A stretch of 64,000 nt of DNA, taken from positions 1,302,001 through 1,366,000 of the forward strand of contig NZ_AP018827.1 in the NCBI RefSeq assembly GCF_003966695.1. The letters run 5' to 3'. The position numbers and the translations under genes were made by a program. The first letter of the stretch is position 1. Each line of letters begins with the position of its first letter. The stretch comes from Asticcacaulis excentricus. GTDB taxonomy: Bacteria; Pseudomonadota; Alphaproteobacteria; Caulobacterales; Caulobacteraceae. Shown here in pieces: positions 9,046-16,834 of this stretch. The notes under the pieces were generated by a model. That model was given only the letters and a program-made list of their open reading frames with translations. It was not told the origin of the DNA and ran no database searches.

Positions 9046-9070
9046 CCGAAAAGTGCGTCCCACTTTTCGG
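9046..9070. repeat. 25-bp palindrome upstream of DUF1501 gene
   Basis: CCGAAAAGTG-CGTCC-CACTTTTCGG is a perfect 10-bp stem with a 5-base loop, and is followed by AAAGTGCTTG. The same element, with loop CGCCC, recurs at 63262-63286. The GGAAAG formed at the element boundary lies about ten bases before ATG 9084 and probably acts as the ribosome-binding site. Confidence 0.75.
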
Positions 9071-9083
9071 AAAGTGCTTGAAA

Positions 9084-10253
9084 ATGATCGACCGCCGCTC
9101 CTTCCTCGTTGCCTCCACCGGCCTGTTTGCTTCGGCTGTCCTGCCGCAGAGCGCCTTTGCGGCGGGACGCGACCCGCGCTTCGTCGTCATCATCCTGCGC
9201 GGCGCGCTCGATGGCCTCGCCGCCGTGCCGCCAGTCGGTGACCCAGACTTCGCCGCCCTGCGTCCCCCGGCGTGGGAGGGCGAGGCCCTGCCGCTCAACG
9301 GCTTTTTTTCCCTGAACCCGGCCATGCCCAACCTGAAACGCCTCTATGGCGCGAGTCAGGCGGCGATCGTCCACGCCTCAGCCACCCCCTATCGCAACCG
9401 CTCGCACTTCGATGGGCAAGACGTGCTGGAGTCGGGCTTTGATGTGCCCGGCCACGCCGATACGGGCTGGCTCAACCGCCTGATCCTGTCGCTGGGGCAA
9501 GGGTCAAAGATCGGCGCCGCGCAAAAATCGCTGTCGGTCGGCACGCTGACGCCGCTGGTCATCCGCGGCGAAGCGCCCCTACTCGGCTGGGCCCCGCAGC
9601 AGTTGAAGGCCGCCGATCCCGACCTCGCCCCACGCCTGTTGCGCCTCTATGGCGAGACGGACCCGGCCCTGATGACCGTGCTGCAAGAGGGTATCGACAC
9701 CGGCAAGATCGCGTCGGGCATGAACCCGATGATGGGCGGCGGCGGCCCGGCCGGGGCCATGGTCGATATGGCCAAGGGGGCGGCGGCCCTGATGGGGCGC
9801 GACGACGGCCCGCGCATCGCCGCCATGGCTTTCGATGGATGGGACACCCACACCGCCGAACAGCGCCGCCTGACGCAGCTTCTGGGCGGCCTCGATCAGT
9901 CTCTGGCCGCTTTTGAACAGGGTCTGGGGGCGAAATGGGCCGACACGGTGGTGCTGGTGGCGACCGAATTTGGCCGCACGGCGCGCTTTAACGGCACGCA
10001 GGGCTCCGACCACGGTCAGGCCACGACCGCCTTCCTTGCCGGCGGTGCGGTCAAGGGCGGGCGTGTCATCGCCGACTGGCCGGGCCTGAAAGGCGCGCAG
10101 CTCTACGAAGGGCGCGACCTCACCCCGACCACCGACCTGCGCGCTGTGGTGATGGGCGTGGCCCGCGACCATCTGGGGGCCGATGTGCGGCGGCTACAGA
10201 CCGACGTCTTCCCCGGCGCGCTCAGCGTCAAACCGCTGGACGGTCTGGTGTAG
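9084..10253 (+). CDS. DUF1501 family exported (Tat-type) protein
   Basis: 389 aa beginning MIDRRSFLVASTGLFASAVL, with a twin-arginine (DRRSFL) motif and an AFA-like cleavage site near residue 28. DUF1501 features are FVVIILRGALDGLAAVPP at the mature N-terminus, HFDGQDVLESG, FDGWDTH and the late VATEFGRTARFNG...SDHG block of sulfatase-like folds. It follows the DUF1800 gene and is probably cotranscribed with it. The pair is common in Proteobacteria, but its role is unknown. A TTG six bases upstream is possible but unneeded. Confidence 0.88.
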   Translation: MIDRRSFLVASTGLFASAVLPQSAFAAGRDPRFVVIILRGALDGLAAVPPVGDPDFAALRPPAWEGEALPLNGFFSLNPAMPNLKRLYGASQAAIVHASATPYRNRSHFDGQDVLESGFDVPGHADTGWLNRLILSLGQGSKIGAAQKSLSVGTLTPLVIRGEAPLLGWAPQQLKAADPDLAPRLLRLYGETDPALMTVLQEGIDTGKIASGMNPMMGGGGPAGAMVDMAKGAAALMGRDDGPRIAAMAFDGWDTHTAEQRRLTQLLGGLDQSLAAFEQGLGAKWADTVVLVATEFGRTARFNGTQGSDHGQATTAFLAGGAVKGGRVIADWPGLKGAQLYEGRDLTPTTDLRAVVMGVARDHLGADVRRLQTDVFPGALSVKPLDGLV

Positions 10254-10256
10254 AGA

Positions 10257-12095
10257 TCACTCCGCGATAAAGCCGCCGGTCTGGCGGGCCCACAGGCGGG
10301 CATAGAGGCCCTGCGCGGCCAGAAGCTCCGCATGGGTGCCGGTTTCGATAATCCGCCCCTCTTCGAGCACCACCAGACGGTCCATCCGCGCGATGGTTGA
10401 CAGCCGGTGCGCGATGGCGATGACCGTCTTGTCCTGCATCAGCTCGATCAGGCTGTCCTGAATGGCGGCTTCGACCTCGGAATCGAGCGCCGCCGTGGCT
10501 TCGTCCATGATCAGGATCGGCGCGTTTTTGAGCAGGACGCGGGCGATGGCGATGCGCTGCCTCTGACCGCCGGACAGCTTGACGCCGCGCTCCCCCACAT
10601 GGGCATCAAGGCCGGAGCGGCCCTTGTTGTCGCGTAGGTCAGGGATGAAGTCCCAGGCGTGGGCGCGACGGGCGGCTTCGATGATCTCTTCATCCGAGGC
10701 CCCCGGCCGGCCATAGGCGATATTGGCTCGGATCGAACGGTGCAGCAAAGACGTATCCTGCGTCACCATGCCGATATGGGCGCGAAGGGAATCCTGCGTG
10801 ACGTGCGTAATGTCCTGCCCGTCGATGCGGATGCACCCTTCGCTGAGGTCGTAAAGGCGTAAAAAGACATTGACCAGCGTCGATTTGCCCGCGCCGGATG
10901 GCCCGACCAGGCCGATCTTTTCGCCCGCAGCAATGGTCAGGTCGATGCCGTTCAAAGCGGGTTTGCCTTCGGCGTAATTGAAGCGAACCCGCTCAAATTG
11001 CACCTCACCCGCCGTGACGCTCAGCGGCTTGGCATCCGGGGCGTCGCTGACGCTGTGGGCTCTGGCGATGGTCTCGATGCCGTTCTGCACCGTGCCGATG
11101 TTTTCAAACAGGCTGGTGACCTGAAACATCACCCAGCCGGACATGTTGAGGACGCGCTGGGTCAAGGCGCCGACCAGAGCGATGGCCCCGACGGTGATCA
11201 GCCCCTGCCCCCACAGCCACACGGCCAGCACGCCGGTCGAGAGCAGAAGGGCGGCATTGAGACAGGCCACAAGGATATCCAGCCGCGTGATCAGGCGCTG
11301 CTGTTGCTGCCATTTGGCGGTGTTGTCTTCCAGCGCCTCACGCACATAGGCGTCTTCGCGCGACGGGTCGGCGAACAGCTTAACCGTCTGGATATTGGTG
11401 TAGCTATCGACCACACGGCCGACCAGCGCCGAGCGGGCTTCGGAGGCCTGTTCAGAGGCGCTCGACAGCTTCGGCACGAAGCGCCAGCAGATCAGGCCAT
11501 AGCTGATCAGCCACAGGCTCAGCGGCACGATCAGGCGGATATCGGCCTGAAAGAACAGGTAAAGCGCACTGGAGAAATAGACCAGCACGTAGAGGAAGGT
11601 GTCGCACAGGGTGATCAGGGTGTTGCGCACACTGGACGCGCTATCGACGACCTTGGATGCGACGCGACCGGCAAAGTCATTGGAGAAAAAGCTCATCGAC
11701 TGACGCACCACGTGGCGGTGCGACTGCCAGCGGATCAGGGCCGGGAAGTTGGTCGTCACCCCCTGTTGCAGCAGCAACGACTGGATCAGCACCAGCAGCG
11801 GCCAGCCAATACCCAGCAGCAGCACCATGGCGATAAAATAGTGCCCGTGCTGTGCCCAAAGCTGCGACGGCTTTGTGGTGTTAAGTATGTCCACTATGTC
11901 GGCGATGAAGCGGAAGATCATCACCTCGGTCAGGGTCACCAAGAGTCCCGCCGCCAGAACGCCGGCAAAGACGGGCCAGGTCTGACGCAGATAGACGAGG
12001 AAATAAGGCACGATCGACGCCGGCGGGGTCGTTTCCGGATAGGGCCGGAACGGGTCGATCAGGCGCTCAAAACGGCGAAACAGGGCGGTCAGCAT
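10257..12095 (-). CDS. ABC exporter, fused permease and ATPase
   Basis: 612 aa half-transporter. The N-terminal membrane domain spans about residues 30-320 with six helices. The nucleotide-binding domain has Walker A GPSGAGKST (about 400), Q-loop VTQDTSLLH, signature LSGGQRQRIAIARVLL, Walker B ILIMDEATAALD and H-loop IAHRLST. It should work as a homodimer exporting a lipid, peptide or drug. The start at 12095 is preferred over one 10 codons upstream because the extension is poor. The substrate cannot be read from the sequence. It converges with the DUF1501 gene, with 3 bp between them. Confidence 0.88.
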   Translation of the reverse strand: MLTALFRRFERLIDPFRPYPETTPPASIVPYFLVYLRQTWPVFAGVLAAGLLVTLTEVMIFRFIADIVDILNTTKPSQLWAQHGHYFIAMVLLLGIGWPLLVLIQSLLLQQGVTTNFPALIRWQSHRHVVRQSMSFFSNDFAGRVASKVVDSASSVRNTLITLCDTFLYVLVYFSSALYLFFQADIRLIVPLSLWLISYGLICWRFVPKLSSASEQASEARSALVGRVVDSYTNIQTVKLFADPSREDAYVREALEDNTAKWQQQQRLITRLDILVACLNAALLLSTGVLAVWLWGQGLITVGAIALVGALTQRVLNMSGWVMFQVTSLFENIGTVQNGIETIARAHSVSDAPDAKPLSVTAGEVQFERVRFNYAEGKPALNGIDLTIAAGEKIGLVGPSGAGKSTLVNVFLRLYDLSEGCIRIDGQDITHVTQDSLRAHIGMVTQDTSLLHRSIRANIAYGRPGASDEEIIEAARRAHAWDFIPDLRDNKGRSGLDAHVGERGVKLSGGQRQRIAIARVLLKNAPILIMDEATAALDSEVEAAIQDSLIELMQDKTVIAIAHRLSTIARMDRLVVLEEGRIIETGTHAELLAAQGLYARLWARQTGGFIAE

Positions 12096-12206
12096 GGCAC
12101 AGCTTTCGGATGGGGCCGCACGCATGGCAGCCGCGCCGGTCAGGAGGCGTCAGTAGCCGAAAGCGGCGGATCGTGTCATGCTCAAAAAGATGAAAACGGA
12201 GGGTCC

Positions 12207-12626
12207 ATGCCCAATACGCTTCTGATCCTGTGGCCGATGGGCGCGCTGGCCGCCCTCACCTTTGTCATGCTGACGGGTATCCTGATCACGCGCCTCGCCG
12301 CGGCCAAGGCCGGACAGGTGACGCCGCGCGACTTCGCTTTTGGCGAAAGCGAGCGGGTGCCGAAGCAGAGCCGCCTGATCAGCCGCAACTATTCGAGCCT
12401 GTTTGAGCTGCCGGTGCTGTTCTATGTTCTGTGCCTGATGCTGTTTGTCACGAAGACGGTCAGCGATGGGCAACTGATACTGGCCTGGGCCTATGTGGCC
12501 TTGCGTGTCCTGCACAGCCTGATCCACGTAACGATCAACCACATCCTGTTCCGCTTACTGGCCTTTGCCGGGTCCGTGACGGTGCTGCTGACGATGTGGG
12601 TGCTGTTTTTTGTGCGGCTGGCGTGA
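12207..12626 (+). CDS. MAPEG family membrane protein
   Basis: 139 aa, with four hydrophobic helices. The block NYSSLFELPVLFYVLC followed by AWAYVALRVLHSLIHVTINHILFR is the MAPEG signature (membrane-associated eicosanoid/glutathione metabolism proteins, YecN type). GGAGGG precedes ATG 12207 at good spacing. The bacterial members are of uncertain function; some have glutathione-linked activity. Confidence 0.88.
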   Translation: MPNTLLILWPMGALAALTFVMLTGILITRLAAAKAGQVTPRDFAFGESERVPKQSRLISRNYSSLFELPVLFYVLCLMLFVTKTVSDGQLILAWAYVALRVLHSLIHVTINHILFRLLAFAGSVTVLLTMWVLFFVRLA

Positions 12627-12635
12627 AAGCGCGCT

Positions 12636-12740
12636 CCCTTATACCTCCCCGCCTTTGGCGGGGAGCCGGGCGGCCGGTGCCGGGGACCGCACGAGCCTGT
12701 CTGAGCCTAAGCGAAGACGGGTGAGATGTGGTGGTGGGGG
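12636..12740. repeat. Dispersed ~100-bp TTATACCTCCCC...GTGGTGGGGG repeat, copy 1
   Basis: Begins CCCTTATACCTCCCC, has a CCCCGCCTTTGGCGGGG stem, then GGGGACCGCACGAGCCTGTC, a GAGCCTAAGCGAAGACGGGT segment and ends GATGTGGTGGTGGGGG. The copy at 18800-18899 is almost identical over the last 65 bases. The element lies between convergent MAPEG and sugE genes. Confidence 0.8.
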
Positions 12741-12747
12741 CCTTTCT

Positions 12748-12783
12748 GAGAGCGCGTTTCGTTCAGGTTGAATCATAAACGGG
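12748..12783. repeat. AGAGCG...TTTCGTTCA repeat, partial copy
   Basis: GAGAGCGCGTTTCGTTCAGG then TTGAATCATAAACGGG. It matches the first half of the larger inverted repeat at 63174-63234 (AGCGGATTTCGTTCAAATTG...). It sits against the sugE stop codon and may be part of its 3-prime end. Confidence 0.55.
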
Positions 12784-12784
12784 C

Positions 12785-13120
12785 TTAAGCCGCCGTCGCC
12801 TTGAGCCCGATAATCGCCACCAGCAGCATCCCCAGAAACAGGAGCCGCATCGGCGTTACCGCTTCGTGGAACAGCACAATGCCGAGGATCGCCGCCCCCA
12901 GCGCCCCGATACCCACCCACACGCCATAGGCCGTGCCAATGGGCAGGCTTTGCGCGGCCTTGGCCAGCAAAAACATACTCCCGGCCAGCGTCACCAGCGT
13001 GAACAGGCTCGGCACGGGCTTCGTAAAGCCGTGGCTGTATTTCAGCCCGATGGCCCAGCACACCTCCAGCAGTCCGGCAATAATCAGATACACCCACGGC
13101 ATCGGCAAGACCGTCGTCAT
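12785..13120 (-). CDS. sugE: SMR-family exporter, SugE/Gdx type
   Basis: 111 aa with four membrane helices. The SugE-type signature is present: IAGLLEVCWAIGLKYSHGFT, with the essential membrane Glu in helix 1 and the G-L-K-Y-[ST]-H-G-F pattern of Gdx proteins. LPIGTAYGVWVGIGALGAAI follows. Gdx exporters move guanidinium, or small quaternary ammonium compounds, in exchange for protons. I looked for a guanidine riboswitch upstream and found only a 44-bp repeat. It converges with the MAPEG gene. Confidence 0.88.
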   Translation of the reverse strand: MTTVLPMPWVYLIIAGLLEVCWAIGLKYSHGFTKPVPSLFTLVTLAGSMFLLAKAAQSLPIGTAYGVWVGIGALGAAILGIVLFHEAVTPMRLLFLGMLLVAIIGLKATAA

Positions 13121-13182
13121 AACGCACGCCTTTGATAATAAAATGTCAGGGAGCGTCGTCTTGTCTGCCCGGCCTTTTTGCC

Positions 13183-13226
13183 GCGCATCCGTACCCCAAA
13201 ACCGCGTGGCACTTTTGAGGATGCGC
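13183..13226 (-). repeat. 44-bp palindromic element, intergenic copy
   Basis: Read on the minus strand the element is GCGCATC, CTCAAAA, an 11-base GTGCCACGCGG, TTTTGGG, GTACG, GATGCGC. The 7+7+11+7+5+7 layout with paired outer arms equals the copies at 35753, 52844 and 54491. It lies in the leader of sugE. Confidence 0.7.
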
Positions 13227-13513
13227 TGACTCCGGTCCCGGTACGGCGCGTCTCGTCGGGAACAGATGCGCTATAGCAAATGCGGCACGCCGGATAAAGC
13301 CCTGATCGGGCTCAGCTTTTGGCCACATTACAGGCCTGTAAGTTATTGCGCAAAATTCATCAAATAAATCAAATGATTAAATCCCGTTCATGACGTTCAT
13401 TTAATTTGAAACTATCTGCGGGCTGCGGCATACCCACATCACCGGCGGACGAAACGCCGCCACACAAAAGCAAACCTCAAACCGAATACTTATCAAATCG
13501 AAAGGATATCGAC
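13227..13513. other. AT-rich control region upstream of short peptide genes
   Basis: Between sugE (minus) and the first short peptide gene (plus). The part from about 13340 to 13420 is strikingly AT-rich for this genome and holds GTTCATGACGTTCAT, a direct repeat of GTTCAT. A promoter for the downstream peptide genes is likely, but I cannot fix its -35/-10. No larger gene fits. Confidence 0.4.
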
Positions 13514-13624
13514 ATGCAAATCTCTCTGACCGGCGCCACCTTCCTCAGCTTTGCCACCTTCCTGACCATGCCCTGCTCAGCATCTGAGCCATTACTTGCA
13601 CACACCGAAAGATATACACCATGA
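13514..13624 (+). pseudogene. Short membrane peptide 1, apparently frameshifted
   Basis: As read, ATG 13514 gives 36 residues: MQISLTGATFLSFATFLTM and then a polar tail. AAGGA lies upstream at good spacing. One extra G after the ATG at 13568-13570 would instead give ...FATFLTMALLSI and a stop at TGA 13585-13587, a 24-residue peptide exactly as long as peptide 3 and aligning with it (LTG..FLSFA...). So this copy has either a real single-base deletion or a sequencing error. The long reading overlaps the next ATG by four bases. Confidence 0.5.
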
Positions 13625-13698
13625 CCCGCTACCTCACCCCGCTCTACTTCCTGTCGATCACCGCCTTCTGCGTGATCTCGCTCCTCACCATCGCTTAA
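13621..13698 (+). CDS. Short membrane peptide 2
   Basis: 25 residues: MTRYLTPLYFLSITAFCVIS then LLTIA. One hydrophobic helix nearly fills the peptide. It shares the LT-x3-FLS pattern and the LLxI end with peptides 1 and 3. The three lie in tandem within 271 bp. Function unknown; a small membrane regulator or toxin-like peptide are both possible. Confidence 0.55.
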   Translation: MTRYLTPLYFLSITAFCVISLLTIA

Positions 13699-13709
13699 GG
13701 ATAAGTCCC

Positions 13710-13784
13710 ATGACCAACGCATTAACCGGCCTGTTCTTCCTGTCGTTTGCCGCCCTCGCCACCGTCGCCCTGCTCGTCATCTGA
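13710..13784 (+). CDS. Short membrane peptide 3
   Basis: 24 residues: MTNALTGLFFLSFAALATVA then LLVI. AAGGATAAG precedes ATG 13710 at suitable spacing. It is the clearest member of the tandem family (LTG-x-x-FLSFA). A single helix would span the membrane. Confidence 0.6.
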   Translation: MTNALTGLFFLSFAALATVALLVI

Positions 13785-13828
13785 GCGATGCTGACAGATG
13801 AGTAATGCGTAACGACAGGGAGGCGCTG

Positions 13829-13888
13829 ATGCCCACCGCACAGCCAGACACCAAAACCAAACGGCCAAAAAAACGGGCGGAAGACTGA
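13829..13888 (+). CDS. 19-residue basic peptide overlapping a terminator
   Basis: ATG 13829 has an excellent AGGGAGG six bases upstream. The frame encodes MPTAQPDTKTKRPKKRAED and stops inside the loop of the terminator hairpin. It might be a leader-like peptide whose translation would affect the hairpin, or chance. Low certainty. Confidence 0.25.
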   Translation: MPTAQPDTKTKRPKKRAED

Positions 13889-13910
13889 TCTTCCGCCCGT
13901 TTTCTTATTT
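13871..13910. terminator. Strong bidirectional terminator
   Basis: AAACGGGCGGAAGA at 13871-13884 pairs perfectly with TCTTCCGCCCGTTT at 13889-13902, a 14-bp stem with loop CTGA. It is flanked by A-rich sequence on the left and TCTTATTT on the right. It ends the short-peptide transcript and also the PhyH gene on the other strand, whose stop codon lies in it. Confidence 0.85.
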
Positions 13911-14582
13911 GGCAATCCCATACCAGTTCAACCCGCCGGGCAACTCACCCGCTGCGTAATCCACCTGCAATACCCGCCGCCGTCCCATGCGCTGCGACCT
14001 TTCGGACGCATGAAGAATAGGCGTCGAATAGGCCCAGACATCTCCCGCCGACGCCAGACACTCTAAAACCGGCAAGTGTTCCGCACGGTCGGCCACCTCC
14101 GCCGCAGGCACACGGCCTAGCCGGTGCGAGCCGAGCGCGATCTTCAACGGCGCATTGTCCGCACCACAGTCATCCAGATGCAAACGCAGGGTCACCATAC
14201 CTTCCAGCACGGATATGGGCGGTTCGACATGGATCAGGCCGTCCTTTACCGACCACGGTCCAAAGCCTTCGACGGCGATGCGCTCACGCACGACTATGGT
14301 GCGGTCCTGATGCCAGGCCACACTCCAGTTGGTCTCAGGCGTCTTGTCGAAGATGACCGCTCTGACCGGATGCGCCCCGGCCCCGATATGGCCCACAGCG
14401 ATTTGCGCCAGCGGTCCCTCGGACACCACAGACGCCCAGTCGCCCTTGCTTAATCGTCGGCCGGGTCGCCCGCTCAGTTGCAACTCGAACACACGACACA
14501 GCGCCGCGACAGTCTCAGACGCAAGAACGGCGCGATGAAGCACCGCGCCGTCCCTGTGGAAACCCAACACTTCCGGGCTCAT
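13905..14582 (-). CDS. PhyH-type Fe(II)/2-oxoglutarate dioxygenase
   Basis: 225 aa. It has FHRDGAVLHRAVL at the N-terminus, the metal-binding HxD in SVAWHQDRTIVV, the distal His in TPILHASERSQ, and an Arg shortly after for 2-oxoglutarate. This is the phytanoyl-CoA dioxygenase-like fold used for hydroxylation of varied small molecules. The substrate is unknown. It begins 13 bp after fumC on the same strand, so it may be expressed with fumarase. Confidence 0.75.
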   Translation of the reverse strand: MSPEVLGFHRDGAVLHRAVLASETVAALCRVFELQLSGRPGRRLSKGDWASVVSEGPLAQIAVGHIGAGAHPVRAVIFDKTPETNWSVAWHQDRTIVVRERIAVEGFGPWSVKDGLIHVEPPISVLEGMVTLRLHLDDCGADNAPLKIALGSHRLGRVPAAEVADRAEHLPVLECLASAGDVWAYSTPILHASERSQRMGRRRVLQVDYAAGELPGGLNWYGIAK

Positions 14583-14595
14583 ATCCACCCGCCCA

Positions 14596-16098
14596 TTAAC
14601 CGGGGCTGACCATGTTTTCCGGGCGGACGTACTGATCGAACTCTTCATTGGTCAGGTAGCCACCACCGACCGCCTCTTCGCGCAGCGTCGTGCCGTTCTT
14701 GTGCGCGGTCTTGGCGATCTTGGCGCAGGCATCATAGCCCAGACGCCCGTTCAGCGCCGTCACCAGCATCAGCGAGTTTTCGACGCCCTTACGGATATTG
14801 TCGATGCGCGGCTCGATCCCCACCACGCAGTTGTCGGTGAACGACACGGCCGCGTCGGCCAAGAGGCGCACCGATTGCAGGAAGTTATAGGCCATCACCG
14901 GGTTAAAGACGTTCAGTTCAAAATGCCCCTGCGACCCGGCAAAGGTCAGGGCGGCGTGGTTGCCGAACACCTGCACGCAGACCTGAGTGAGCGCCTCGCA
15001 CTGGGTCGGGTTGACCTTGCCCGGCATGATGGACGAGCCCGGCTCGTTTTCCGGCAGGGCCAGTTCGCCTAAGCCCGCGCGCGGCCCGGACCCCAAAAAC
15101 CGGATATCGTTGGCGATCTTGAACAGCGACGCGGCCACCGTATTGATGGCCCCGTGCGAGAAGACCATGGCGTCGTGCGCCGCCAGCGCTTCAAACTTGT
15201 TCGGCGCCGTGGTGAAACCAAGGCCCGTGATGCGTGCAATGGCTTCGGCCACGCCCTCAGCAAAGCCGATCGGCGCGTTGAGCCCGGTGCCGACCGCCGT
15301 GCCGCCCTGCGCCAGTTGCATCAGCGCCGGAAGCGTCGATTCAATGCGCGCAATGCCGTTTTCGACCTGCTTGGCATAGCCCGAAAACTCCTGACCGAGC
15401 GTCAGCGGCGTCGCGTCCTGCGTATGGGTGCGGCCGATCTTGATGATCTCGGCCCAGGCCTTCGCCTTGGCATCGAGCGCGGCGTGCAGGTGCTTCAGCG
15501 CCGGCAAGAGGTCGTGCACGATCTGCTCGGCGCAGGCCACGTGCATGGCCGTCGGATAGGTGTCGTTCGACGACTGCGACATGTTGACGTGGTCGTTGGG
15601 GTGCACCGGCTTTTTCGAGCCCATCTCACCGCCCAGAATTTCGATAGCGCGGTTGGAGATGACTTCGTTGGCGTTCATGTTGGACTGCGTGCCCGAACCG
15701 GTCTGCCACACCACCAGCGGGAAGTGGTCATTGAGCTTGCCCTCGATCACTTCGTTGGCGGCCTGAATGATGGCATTGGCGATGGTGGCGTCCAACTTGC
15801 CCAGAGACTGATTGGTTTCCGCCGCCGCGCGCTTGACGATCCCCAGCGCCCGCACCACCGGCAGGGGCTGCTTTTCCCAGCCGATCTTGAAATTGCCGAG
15901 GCTGCGCTGTGCCTGCGCGCCCCAGTATTTCGAATTATCGACCTCGATGGGGCCGAAGGTATCGGTTTCGGTGCGTGTCGCTTTGGTCATGACGGGAGTC
16001 TCCGTTACTGCCGGGGCATCCACGACCGGGGCCTGAGACGCTTGGGTCTGAGAAGCCTTAGTCTTCGATTTTTTCTTGCCGAACAACCAGCCGAACAT
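14596..16098 (-). CDS. fumC: Class II fumarase with basic N-terminal extension
   Basis: 500 aa; the catalytic part starts near residue 42 ([20 protein letters not shown]). It interconverts fumarate and malate in the TCA cycle. It carries [32 protein letters not shown] and the signature loop [15 protein letters not shown]. The first 37 residues ([20 protein letters not shown] then Ala/Pro/Val-rich) are not part of the family. ATG 16098 has a near-perfect AGGAGGGG, while the internal Met (15990) has a weaker GGAG. The extension therefore seems to be translated. An internal start cannot be excluded. Confidence 0.93.
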   Translation of the reverse strand: MFGWLFGKKKSKTKASQTQASQAPVVDAPAVTETPVMTKATRTETDTFGPIEVDNSKYWGAQAQRSLGNFKIGWEKQPLPVVRALGIVKRAAAETNQSLGKLDATIANAIIQAANEVIEGKLNDHFPLVVWQTGSGTQSNMNANEVISNRAIEILGGEMGSKKPVHPNDHVNMSQSSNDTYPTAMHVACAEQIVHDLLPALKHLHAALDAKAKAWAEIIKIGRTHTQDATPLTLGQEFSGYAKQVENGIARIESTLPALMQLAQGGTAVGTGLNAPIGFAEGVAEAIARITGLGFTTAPNKFEALAAHDAMVFSHGAINTVAASLFKIANDIRFLGSGPRAGLGELALPENEPGSSIMPGKVNPTQCEALTQVCVQVFGNHAALTFAGSQGHFELNVFNPVMAYNFLQSVRLLADAAVSFTDNCVVGIEPRIDNIRKGVENSLMLVTALNGRLGYDACAKIAKTAHKNGTTLREEAVGGGYLTNEEFDQYVRPENMVSPG

Positions 16099-16260
16099 GG
16101 ATGCACCCCTCCTGAAAATCTGCGGCTTTCAGTGGAACATTTGCCCCAAAAGGGCAAGGGGTTTTACGTCAAGGTGCGGGCAATTTGCAATGCTGCTCTC
16201 ACCTTGCTTAGCCGGTGAGCGGTCATACAGCGAGCGTGGCAAATCTTAGGAATTAGAATT

Positions 16261-16559
16261 GGGGCTGTCGTAGATAAGGTAACTTATCTATGGTGGTTAT
16301 ATGGGCTTAAAGCGCTGTAAATTAAGTCGAAAAACACAGCTTCGGCTTCTGGAATTTTTCGTTCTGGAAGTGACAGCACGCTCGGCTGCGGATGTTTTGG
16401 GTTTGCAGGCCAACACCGTAGCCTTATTTTACCGAAAAGTGCGCGAACTTATCGTCGAACAGGCAGCCGCCAATGAAGAGTTGCTCGGCGGTGAGGTCGA
16501 GGTGGATGAAAGCTATTTCGGCGGAGTTCGTAAAGGCAAACGAGGTCGGGGCGCTTTGG
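16261..16559 (+). mobile_element. Truncated IS1595-family insertion sequence (left end)
   Basis: GGGGCTGTCGTAGATAAGGT at 16261 looks like an IS1595-type terminal inverted repeat. It precedes a transposase start at 16301. Family similarity stops near 16559. No right end is found downstream. This is a decayed remnant that marks an accessory patch. Confidence 0.7.
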
Positions 16560-16834
16560 GTAGGCGCCCCAAATTGCTTGAAGATTTAGACAGATTAGAC
16601 GGAAATCGAGAATTCAGCGACGACGACGCTTTGACTTATATCCGCTCCGCCGACGCCTCAAGCCACGCTCATGGAGCTTGTCATGAAGAAGGGATGTTAA
16701 GCGGTCTTGCCACCCATCTGTATGCACGACGCGATCAAAATGAGCGTCCTGATCGCGAAGGAGATCAAGCCGCGACCGCTGTGATGCTTCGCCCCAATCT
16801 TGGTATAGTAGATACACCGCATTGCCATATTTGA
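16301..16834 (+). pseudogene. IS1595 (ISXO2-like) transposase, 5-prime fragment
   Basis: About 86 residues match the N-terminal part of IS1595 transposases: CKLSRKTQLRLLEFFVLEVT, then ARSAADVLGLQANTVALFYR, and VEVDESYFGGVRKGKRGRGA with the first catalytic Asp. The rest of the DDE domain is missing. The frame stays open by chance to 16834, antisense to the next gene. It cannot transpose. Confidence 0.8.

Noticed and set aside
13121-13230. Possible guanidine-I riboswitch before sugE, suggested by GGCAAAAAGGCCGGGCAGAC on the minus strand
   Set aside because: The needed 5-prime motifs are not present, and the paired region is explained by a copy of the 44-bp palindrome.
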